A model generated the notes under the pieces. The model had not been told where the DNA came from. It did not search any database and saw only the letters and a list, made by a program, of their open reading frames with translations. Positions 1 to 5,953 of a stretch of 8,052 bases of DNA are shown in pieces. Source of the DNA: Lachnospiraceae bacterium UBA1718. GTDB lineage: Bacteria > Bacillota > Clostridia > Lachnospirales > Lachnospiraceae. Position 1 is the first letter of the stretch. Every line of letters begins with the position of its first letter. The translations under genes and the position numbers were made by a program. The DNA is taken from NCBI GenBank assembly GCA_002317245.1, contig DCIU01000031.1, forward strand, positions 3,762 through 11,813, in the 5' to 3' direction.

Positions 1-159
1 GTAATGATGGCTCTGATTTATGGTCTGCTTAGCAAGATTGCCATTATCTGGCCTGCAGCTTTACATGTTTACTTTGATTTGTTCTCAGGAGCGATTCAGA
101 CATATGTATTCTGTATGCTGACAATGACTTATATCTCGGATGCAATGAATACGAATTAA
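1..159 (+). CDS. atpB: ATP synthase Fo subunit a, C-terminal end (partial)
   Basis: Only the last 52 codons are present, open from base 1 in frame 1 to TAA at 157-159. Subunit a is the membrane stator of Fo that forms the two ion half-channels against the c-ring. The fragment is hydrophobic throughout. Its last helix contains FSGAIQTYVFCMLTMTYIS, which matches the end of subunit a in the family, including a Gln in the place of E. coli Gln252 (LQAFIF). The essential arginine of subunit a lies upstream of the window and cannot be checked. atpE follows after 58 bases, so the two are very probably co-transcribed. Identification rests on the helix pattern plus position directly before atpE. Confidence 0.9.
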   Translation, partial: VMMALIYGLLSKIAIIWPAALHVYFDLFSGAIQTYVFCMLTMTYISDAMNTN

Positions 160-217
160 CGGGAGACTCAGTTGCTCTCATTTTTACAAAATTAATTATT
201 ACATGGAGGAATGAATT
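160..217 (+). promoter_or_regulatory. AU-rich leader and ribosome binding site of atpE
   Basis: This 58-base gap is the longest between genes inside the operon. It has a T-run at 181-185, an A/T-rich stretch to about 203, and a strong Shine-Dalgarno GGAGGA at 205-210, seven bases before the atpE ATG. In E. coli the same position carries a U-rich translation enhancer that raises synthesis of subunit c, which is needed in roughly tenfold excess over subunit a. A similar role here is inference. The only pairing near the T-run is a weak 4-5 bp one (163-166 with 176-179), not a convincing terminator. Confidence 0.5.
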
Positions 218-472
218 ATGGAATTCAACACAAACTTTATTTTAGGTTGCTCAGCAATCGGTGCAGGTCTTGCAGTTATCGCAGGTATCGGACCTGGTGT
301 AGGTCAGGGTATTGCAGCTGGACATGCAGCTAGTGCAGTTGGACGTAACCCAGGAGCAAAGGGTGATATCACAGGTACTATGTTACTTGGTCAGGCCGTT
401 GCAGAGACAACAGGTCTTTACGGTCTTCTTATCGCTATGATCCTTATCTTTGTTAAGCCACTGGCAAAATAA
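218..472 (+). CDS. atpE: ATP synthase Fo subunit c, probably sodium-binding
   Basis: Subunit c (84 aa, normal length) forms the rotating membrane ring that carries ions through Fo. The protein is a two-helix hairpin: helix 1 about residues 7-36, polar loop G42-RNPGAKGD-50, helix 2 about 51-79. Helix 1 has the glycine ladder G23-x-G25-x-G27-x-G29-x-G31 used for tight helix packing. Glu63 in helix 2 is the ion-carrying carboxylate. Gln30, Val61, Glu63, Thr64, Thr65 and Tyr68 line up with the sodium site of Ilyobacter tartaricus c (Gln32, Val63, Glu65, Ser66, Thr67, Tyr70), with Ser replaced by Thr. Pro26 also matches that protein's Pro28. Sodium use is therefore likely but inferred. Start ATG has GGAGGA seven bases upstream; the ATG at 211 is out of frame. 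Confidence 0.97.
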   Translation: MEFNTNFILGCSAIGAGLAVIAGIGPGVGQGIAAGHAASAVGRNPGAKGDITGTMLLGQAVAETTGLYGLLIAMILIFVKPLAK

Positions 473-501
473 AGCCTTCGGAATTTAGATTAAACTAAGA
501 G

Positions 502-509
502 AAAGGAGG
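502..509 (+). promoter_or_regulatory. Ribosome binding site that fixes the TTG start of atpF
   Basis: AAAGGAGG ends seven bases before TTG at 517. It is one of the best Shine-Dalgarno matches in the window, and no ATG lies at a suitable distance. The next in-frame ATG (565) has no comparable site, so TTG is the supported start. Confidence 0.8.
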
Positions 510-516
510 CAGTCAG

Positions 517-1083
517 TTGAATCAATTATTAAATGCGGGCTTAGTGCTTGCCACAGCTGATGAGATGACACCAAGATTATTCGATCTTGACTTCCAGCTG
601 TTAGCAGACGCAACACTTACACTTATAGCTGTTATTGCATTATTCTTCTTTGCTTCATACTTCTTCTTCAACCCTGCAAGAGAATTCTTACAGAAGAGAC
701 AGGAAGGTATCAAGAAGGATATTGACGAGGCTAAGAAGAGCAAGGAAGATGCAGACGCTCTTAAGGCTGAGTACGAGCAGAAATTACATGATATCAACAA
801 GGAAGCCGAAGCAATCTTAAGTGAAGCTAGAAAGAAGGCACTTGATAATGAGGCATCAATCGTAGCTAAGGCTAAGGAAGATGCTAAGGGCATTGTTGAG
901 AGAGCTAATACAGAGGCAGAGCTTGAGAAGCAGCGTGTAGCTGATGATGTGAAGAAGGAAATGATCGCAGTAGCATCAGTTATGGCTGAGAAGGTAATAG
1001 GCGAGAAGATGGACGGTTCTGTTCAGGATCGCCTGGTTGAAGATACATTGAAGGAGATAGGTGACAGCACATGGCTAAGCTAA
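517..1083 (+). CDS. atpF: ATP synthase Fo subunit b
   Basis: Subunit b (188 aa from the TTG start) is the peripheral stalk that holds the F1 head still against the rotor. A short N-terminal segment (1-29) precedes one transmembrane helix at about 30-51, very rich in Phe near its end. The family-typical NPAREFLQKR (52-61) follows. The rest is a long, charged, Lys/Glu/Ala-rich helical stalk that dimerises and contacts delta. The segment before the membrane helix contains RLFDLDFQLL; I recall similar leaders in b subunits of related Clostridia, which supports the early start. The gene follows atpE after 44 bases. Its last 13 bases overlap atpH, so the two are probably translationally coupled, in keeping with b and delta binding each other. 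Confidence 0.96.
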   Translation: MNQLLNAGLVLATADEMTPRLFDLDFQLLADATLTLIAVIALFFFASYFFFNPAREFLQKRQEGIKKDIDEAKKSKEDADALKAEYEQKLHDINKEAEAILSEARKKALDNEASIVAKAKEDAKGIVERANTEAELEKQRVADDVKKEMIAVASVMAEKVIGEKMDGSVQDRLVEDTLKEIGDSTWLS

Positions 1084-1619
1084 TATCTAAGACATATGGC
1101 GATGCCTTACTTGAGGTGGCTGTCGAGGATAATAAGATCGAAGTCTTCGCTGAAGAGATCGCAGGCATCTCTACAGTGCTTAAGGATAATCCAGACTTCG
1201 GTAAGCTCATCAATAACCCACGTATCTCGTTAGAGGGTAAGCTTGAGGTAGTAGAGAATGTGTTCAAGGGAAGAGTCAGTGATGAACTGGTTGGTTTCTT
1301 AACCATGATCGTTGCCAAGGGACGTTTCGCACAGATTGATGAGATCCTTCAGTATTTTACAGATGAAGTTAAGAAGCTTAAGGGCATCGGTGTTGCTTAT
1401 GTTACAACCCCTTCAGAGCTGACAGAGAGTCAGAAGAAGGCAGTTGAGCAGAAGCTTTTAGACACTACTAACTACAAGAGCATGGAGATGAATTATTCCA
1501 CAGACGAGTCACTTATCGGCGGAATGCAGATTCGTATCGGCGACAGAGTAGTAGACAGTAGTGTACATACTAAGGTAATGAAACTGCAGCAGGAACTGAT
1601 GAAGATTCAGTTAGGCTAG
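1071..1619 (+). CDS. atpH: ATP synthase F1 subunit delta
   Basis: Delta (182 aa, normal length) sits on top of the alpha3beta3 head and ties it to the b stalk. The N-terminal domain (about 1-105) begins with KTYGDALLEVA, close to the family's usual YAxAL start, and is helical. The C-terminal domain carries the conserved block LIGGMQIRIGDRVVDSS (148-164), followed by a last helix ending in LMKIQLG. The ATG lies inside the end of atpF. AAGGAG at 1051-1056 is about 14 bases upstream, rather far for a Shine-Dalgarno, so ribosomes finishing atpF probably re-start here. atpA follows after 25 bases. Confidence 0.96.
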   Translation: MAKLISKTYGDALLEVAVEDNKIEVFAEEIAGISTVLKDNPDFGKLINNPRISLEGKLEVVENVFKGRVSDELVGFLTMIVAKGRFAQIDEILQYFTDEVKKLKGIGVAYVTTPSELTESQKKAVEQKLLDTTNYKSMEMNYSTDESLIGGMQIRIGDRVVDSSVHTKVMKLQQELMKIQLG

Positions 1620-1644
1620 TTGCAAGATAGAAAGGAACAGATCC

Positions 1645-3150
1645 ATGAATTTAAGACCAGAAGAGATAAGTTCAGTCATCAAGGATCAGATCAAGAGATA
1701 TGCAAGCGAATTAGAGGTATCAGACGTTGGTACAGTAATTCAGGTTGCAGACGGTATTGCCCGTGTACATGGTCTCGAGAAGGCTATGCAGGGTGAGCTG
1801 TTAGAGTTCCCAGGAGAGGTATTCGGTATGGTACTTAACCTTGAGGAGGACAACGTTGGTGTCGTTCTTCTTGGTAACCAGAAGAATATCAACGAGGGAG
1901 ACATGGTTAAGACTACAGGACGAGTTGTTGAGGTACCTGTAGGCGATGCTATGCTTGGTCGTGTAGTAAATGCGTTAGGCCAGCCAATCGATGGCAAGGG
2001 ACCTATCCAGACTGAAAAATATCGTCAGATTGAGAGAGTTGCTTCCGGCGTTATCACACGTAAGTCGGTTGATACTCCATTACAGACAGGTATCAAGGCT
2101 ATTGACTCAATGGTTCCAATCGGAAGAGGACAGAGAGAGTTAATCATTGGTGACCGTCAGACAGGTAAGACAGCTATTGCAATTGATACAATCATCAACC
2201 AGAAGGGACAGGGTGTTAAGTGTATCTATGTTGCCATCGGTCAGAAGGCATCTACAGTAGCTAACATCGTTAAGACTTTAGAAGAATACGGCGCAATGGC
2301 TTATACAACTGTTGTTGCTTCAACAGCAAGTGAGCTTGCACCATTACAGTATATTGCACCATATGCAGGTTGTGCTATTGGTGAGGAATGGATGGAGAAT
2401 GGTGGAGATGTATTAGTTATCTATGATGACTTAAGTAAGCATGCTACTGCTTATCGTACACTCTCATTACTTCTTAAGAGACCACCAGGACGTGAGGCTT
2501 ATCCTGGAGACGTATTCTACCTTCACTCAAGACTTCTTGAGAGAGCAGCTCGTATGAGCGATGAGTACGGCGGAGGTTCTCTCACAGCCCTTCCTATTAT
2601 TGAGACTCAGGCTGGTGATGTATCTGCATACATCCCAACTAATGTTATTTCAATCACAGATGGCCAGATCTATCTTGAGACAGAGATGTTCAACTCTGGT
2701 TTCAGACCAGCTGTTAACGCAGGTCTTTCAGTATCACGAGTTGGTGGTGCTGCTCAGATCAAGGCTATGAAGAAGATTGCTGCACCTATCAGAGTTGAGC
2801 TTGCTCAGTACAGAGAGCTTGCTTCATTTGCTCAGTTTGGTTCAGAGCTTGATGATGATACTAAGGAAAAGCTTGCACAGGGTGAGAGAATTAAGGAGAT
2901 CCTTAAGCAGCCACAGTACAAGCCAATGCCTGTACAGTATCAGGTAATCATTATTTATGCAGCAACTAACAAGTATCTGCTCGATATCCCAGTAAGTGAG
3001 ATTACTAGATTCGAGGCTGAGCTCTTCGAGTTCTTAGATACAAAGTATCCTGAGATTCCAGGTAACATCGCATCTGAGAAGCAGATTAGCGAAGCTACTG
3101 ACGCACTTCTTGTGAAGGCAATCGAGGAGTTCAAGGCACAGTTCAAATAA
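1645..3150 (+). CDS. atpA: ATP synthase F1 subunit alpha
   Basis: Alpha (501 aa, normal length) is the non-catalytic nucleotide-binding subunit; three copies alternate with beta in the F1 head. In order: an N-terminal helix and beta-barrel (about 1-95), then the RecA-like core with Walker A GDRQTGKT (169-176) and Walker B VLVIYDD (256-262). The ATPase alpha/beta signature PAVNAGLSVS spans 355-364. Arg365 just after it is the arginine finger that reaches into the neighbouring beta catalytic site. A helical C-terminal domain ends in EEFKAQFK. All key residues are present. AAAGGA at 1631-1636 lies eight bases before the ATG. Identification is secure. Confidence 0.99.
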   Translation: MNLRPEEISSVIKDQIKRYASELEVSDVGTVIQVADGIARVHGLEKAMQGELLEFPGEVFGMVLNLEEDNVGVVLLGNQKNINEGDMVKTTGRVVEVPVGDAMLGRVVNALGQPIDGKGPIQTEKYRQIERVASGVITRKSVDTPLQTGIKAIDSMVPIGRGQRELIIGDRQTGKTAIAIDTIINQKGQGVKCIYVAIGQKASTVANIVKTLEEYGAMAYTTVVASTASELAPLQYIAPYAGCAIGEEWMENGGDVLVIYDDLSKHATAYRTLSLLLKRPPGREAYPGDVFYLHSRLLERAARMSDEYGGGSLTALPIIETQAGDVSAYIPTNVISITDGQIYLETEMFNSGFRPAVNAGLSVSRVGGAAQIKAMKKIAAPIRVELAQYRELASFAQFGSELDDDTKEKLAQGERIKEILKQPQYKPMPVQYQVIIIYAATNKYLLDIPVSEITRFEAELFEFLDTKYPEIPGNIASEKQISEATDALLVKAIEEFKAQFK

Positions 3151-3173
3151 AGCGGATTGGAAGGTGATAATCT

Positions 3174-4034
3174 ATGGCGTCTATGAGAGACATCAAAAGA
3201 CGTAAAGTTAGTATACAAAGTACTGGACAGATCACTAAAGCCATGAAGCTTGTGTCTACTGTTAAGCTTCAGAGAAGCAAGCAGATAGCAGAGAACAGTA
3301 AGTCATATTTTGATTATATGTACCGCACAGTACAGTCGATGCTTGCCAAGTCAGGCAATATTGACCATCCATTTATTACTGGTAATGACAGTAGTAAGAA
3401 GGCTGTTATCATGATTACTGGTAACAGAGGATTAGCTGGTGGTTACAACTCTAATGTAGTTAAGCTCATAACAAGAGGAGAGCTTGCTAAGGAAGACCTT
3501 CGTATCTATACATTAGGTAAGAAGGGCCGTGAGGCAATGAACAGATATGGCTACGAACTCGCAGAAGATTATTCGGAGATGATTGATGCTCCAGAGTATA
3601 TCGATGCAATGAGACTTAGTGCAGTATTGCTTAATGCATACAGAGCAGGTGAGATTGGTGAGATATATCTTGCATATACTTACTTCAAGAACACTGTTGT
3701 ACATGAGCCTAAGTTGATTAAGCTGCTTCCTGTTGAGACAGAAGAGACCGAGACTACTACAGAGGTTAAGGCAGAAGCTCCAATGAATTTCGAGCCAGAG
3801 GAGACAGAAGCCCTTGATATGATTATTCCTAAGTATGTGACAAGTATCATCTATGGTGGAATGGTTGAATCTGTAGCAAGTGAGAATGGAGCCAGAATGC
3901 AGGCAATGGATAATGCAACATCTAATGCCGAGGAAATGATTGATAAGTTAACTCTTCAGTACAATAGAGCACGTCAGGGTTCTATTACTCAGGAGCTTAC
4001 TGAGATTATTGCTGGTTCACAGGCACAGAGTTAG
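3174..4034 (+). CDS. atpG: ATP synthase F1 subunit gamma
   Basis: Gamma (286 aa, normal length) is the central shaft whose rotation drives the conformational cycle of beta. The two long helices that form the coiled coil are clear. The N-terminal one contains IKRRKVSIQSTGQITKAMK, and the C-terminal one runs from about residue 235 through NRARQGSITQELTEIIAG. The C-terminal signature ITQELTEIIAG is followed by Ser where most members have Ala. Between them lies a Rossmann-like domain (about 75-215). It contains an acidic, Thr/Glu-rich stretch at 187-197 (VETEETETTTE), probably a surface loop in a part of gamma that varies among bacteria. AAGGTGA at 3161-3167 is six bases before the ATG. Confidence 0.98.
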   Translation: MASMRDIKRRKVSIQSTGQITKAMKLVSTVKLQRSKQIAENSKSYFDYMYRTVQSMLAKSGNIDHPFITGNDSSKKAVIMITGNRGLAGGYNSNVVKLITRGELAKEDLRIYTLGKKGREAMNRYGYELAEDYSEMIDAPEYIDAMRLSAVLLNAYRAGEIGEIYLAYTYFKNTVVHEPKLIKLLPVETEETETTTEVKAEAPMNFEPEETEALDMIIPKYVTSIIYGGMVESVASENGARMQAMDNATSNAEEMIDKLTLQYNRARQGSITQELTEIIAGSQAQS

Positions 4035-4056
4035 TGATAGTACGAATTTAGTTTTT

Positions 4057-4064
4057 AGAGAGGA
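4057..4064 (+). promoter_or_regulatory. Ribosome binding site that fixes the atpD start
   Basis: AGAGAGGA ends seven bases before ATG 4072. The frame stays open upstream to a TTG at 4009, which would overlap atpG by 26 bases and add 21 residues unlike any beta subunit. This site and the usual MADKRVGKI beginning favour 4072. Confidence 0.75.
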
Positions 4065-4071
4065 TAAAATA

Positions 4072-5463
4072 ATGGCAGATAAGCGTGTAGGAAAGATTAC
4101 ACAGATCATCGGTGCCGTTCTTGATGTTAAGTTCGCTGCTGGCGAATTGCCAGAGATCAACGAGGCTATCAAGATTACCAGACAGAACGGAAGCGTTCTT
4201 GTTATTGAGGTATCACAGCACCTTGGTGATGATACAGTAAGATGTATTGCCATGGGTCCTACCGACGGACTTGTAAGAGGTATGGATGCAATCGCAACAG
4301 GTGCTCCTATCTCAGTTCCAGTTGGTGAGAATACACTTGGAAGAATGTTCAATGTATTAGGTGAGCCTATTGACAATATACCAGCACCTGAAGTAACCAC
4401 ATATGAGCCAATTCACAGACCTGCTCCAGAGTTCGTTGAGCAGGCAACAGAGGCAGAGATTCTTGAGACAGGAATCAAGGTCGTTGACCTCCTTTGCCCT
4501 TACCAGAAGGGTGGTAAGATTGGTCTTTTCGGTGGTGCCGGTGTAGGTAAGACAGTACTTATTCAGGAGTTAATCCGTAACATCGCTACAGAGCACGGTG
4601 GATACTCAGTATTCACAGGTGTAGGTGAGCGTACAAGAGAAGGTAACGACCTCTACTACGAGATGAAGGAGTCGGGCGTTATTGATAAGACAACAATGGT
4701 ATTCGGTCAGATGAATGAGCCACCAGGAGCTCGTATGAGAGTTGGTCTTACAGGACTTACAATGGCTGAGTACTTCCGTGACAAGGCTGGTAAGGACGTA
4801 TTGTTATTCATTGACAATATCTTCAGATTTACTCAGGCTGGTTCAGAGGTTTCGGCTCTTCTTGGTCGTGTACCTTCAGCCGTTGGTTATCAGCCAACAC
4901 TTCAGACAGAGATGGGTGCTCTTCAGGAGAGAATCACATCTACTAAGAATGGATCAATTACATCGGTACAGGCTGTATATGTACCAGCCGATGACTTAAC
5001 AGACCCAGCTCCAGCTACAACTTTCGCGCATCTTGATGCAACAACAGTTCTTAGCCGTTCAATCGTTGAGCTTGGTATCTACCCAGCGGTTGATCCACTT
5101 GAGTCTACATCACGTATTCTTGATCCAAGAATAGTTGGTGAAGACCACTACAAGGTTGCCAGAGGAGTTCAGGAGATTCTTCAGAAGTATAAGGAATTGC
5201 AGGATATTATCGCTATCCTTGGTATGGATGAGCTTGGTGAAGATGACAAGCTTGTTGTATCAAGAGCTCGTAAGATCCAGAGATTCTTATCACAGCCATT
5301 CTTCGTTGCTGGTCAGTTCACTGGTCTCGAAGGTAAGTATGTTCCAGTTGCTGAGACAATCAGAGGCTTCAAGGAGATTCTCGAAGGTAAGCATGACGAT
5401 GTACCAGAGAGTTACTTCCTTAATGCCGGAAGCATTGACGACGTAATCGCTCGTGTTAAGTAA
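4072..5463 (+). CDS. atpD: ATP synthase F1 subunit beta (catalytic)
   Basis: Beta (463 aa from ATG 4072, normal length) holds the catalytic sites where ADP and phosphate become ATP. The N-terminal beta-barrel begins KITQIIGAVLDVKF. The core has Walker A GGAGVGKT (154-161), the catalytic glutamate Glu186 with Arg187 in GERTREGND (185-193), and Walker B VLLFIDN (243-249). The ATPase alpha/beta signature PAVDPLESTS is at 338-347. The C-terminal domain carries DELGEDD (386-392), the local form of the DELSEED lever that gamma and epsilon push against. Nothing is missing. The gene starts 37 bases after atpG and is followed by atpC after 19 bases. Identification is secure. Confidence 0.99.
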   Translation: MADKRVGKITQIIGAVLDVKFAAGELPEINEAIKITRQNGSVLVIEVSQHLGDDTVRCIAMGPTDGLVRGMDAIATGAPISVPVGENTLGRMFNVLGEPIDNIPAPEVTTYEPIHRPAPEFVEQATEAEILETGIKVVDLLCPYQKGGKIGLFGGAGVGKTVLIQELIRNIATEHGGYSVFTGVGERTREGNDLYYEMKESGVIDKTTMVFGQMNEPPGARMRVGLTGLTMAEYFRDKAGKDVLLFIDNIFRFTQAGSEVSALLGRVPSAVGYQPTLQTEMGALQERITSTKNGSITSVQAVYVPADDLTDPAPATTFAHLDATTVLSRSIVELGIYPAVDPLESTSRILDPRIVGEDHYKVARGVQEILQKYKELQDIIAILGMDELGEDDKLVVSRARKIQRFLSQPFFVAGQFTGLEGKYVPVAETIRGFKEILEGKHDDVPESYFLNAGSIDDVIARVK

Positions 5464-5482
5464 TGCTATTGGAGATTAGGGC

Positions 5483-5890
5483 ATGGCAGAAGATAATAAG
5501 AACACTTTTACAATTAAAGTAATTACACCAGAGAGAGTCTTCTATACAGCTGAAGCTACTATGGTAGAGTTCAATACCACAGAGGGCGAGATTGGTGTAT
5601 ATAAGAACCATATTCCTATGACGGTTATTGTTAAGCCAGGTGTGCTTACAATCACAGGGGAAGAGGTTAAAAAGGCTGCCTTACACTCAGGCTTCGTAGA
5701 GATACTGCAGGACAGTGTAACAATACTTGCCGAGGTAATCGAGTGGCCGGATGAGATTGATTTAGCCAGAGCAGAATCCGCTAAGGACAGGGCTGAGAAG
5801 CGTATTAGCGACAAGACTCCAGACTTAGATATTATTCGTGCGGAAGCAGCTCTTCAGAGAGCTATGGCTAGAATTAATTCTCTTAATTAA
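5483..5890 (+). CDS. atpC: ATP synthase F1 subunit epsilon
   Basis: Epsilon (135 aa, normal length) binds the foot of gamma and can inhibit ATP hydrolysis through its C-terminal helices. The N-terminal beta-sandwich (about 8-88) contains the familiar EGEIGVYKNHIPM (34-46) and LHSGFVEI (67-74). The C-terminal helical hairpin (about 90-134) contains IDLARA (92-97), an exact match to the I/L-D-x-x-R-A motif of ATP-binding epsilon subunits. Glu87, Arg103, Arg126 and Arg130 also fall at the places of the other ATP ligands in Bacillus PS3 epsilon, with a constant offset of four. ATP binding is therefore plausible but inferred. GGAG at 5471-5474 is eight bases before the ATG. This is the last gene of the operon. 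Confidence 0.97.
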   Translation: MAEDNKNTFTIKVITPERVFYTAEATMVEFNTTEGEIGVYKNHIPMTVIVKPGVLTITGEEVKKAALHSGFVEILQDSVTILAEVIEWPDEIDLARAESAKDRAEKRISDKTPDLDIIRAEAALQRAMARINSLN

Positions 5891-5906
5891 TAGTAAGATT
5901 TATCTG

Positions 5907-5949
5907 TTAGACCATGTGCCTTTATGGTGCATGGTCTAAATGCATTTTT
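5907..5949 (+). terminator. Probable rho-independent terminator of the atp operon
   Basis: Bases 5907-5920 pair with 5926-5939 in a 14-bp stem (12 Watson-Crick pairs and two G-T pairs) around a TTTAT loop. The T-run at 5945-5949 follows after five other bases, and a further TTT comes at 5951-5953. The stem is strong, but the T-run is set back, so termination may be incomplete. It lies 16 bases after the atpC stop and ends only a few bases before the next start codon. Confidence 0.75.
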
Positions 5950-5953
5950 ATTT

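Noticed and set aside
163..185. Hairpin plus T-run between atpB and atpE as an internal terminator
   Set aside because: Only 4-5 base pairs with a bulge can form, too weak for termination, and the genes form one conserved operon.
522..893. Minus-strand open frame of 123 codons opposite atpF
   Set aside because: The Ser/Ala/Leu-rich product mirrors the Lys/Glu/Ala codons of subunit b on the other strand; atpF is clearly the real gene.
4009..4071. Upstream TTG extension of atpD
   Set aside because: It overlaps atpG, has no ribosome binding site, and adds 21 residues unlike beta subunits; ATG 4072 has a good site and the normal N-terminus.
5871..5899. Promoter for the unknown gene at the end of atpC (TAAGAT at 5894-5899)
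   Set aside because: The -10-like box matches only 4 of 6 bases and the sequence at the -35 position (GAATTA) is poor, so I do not call it.
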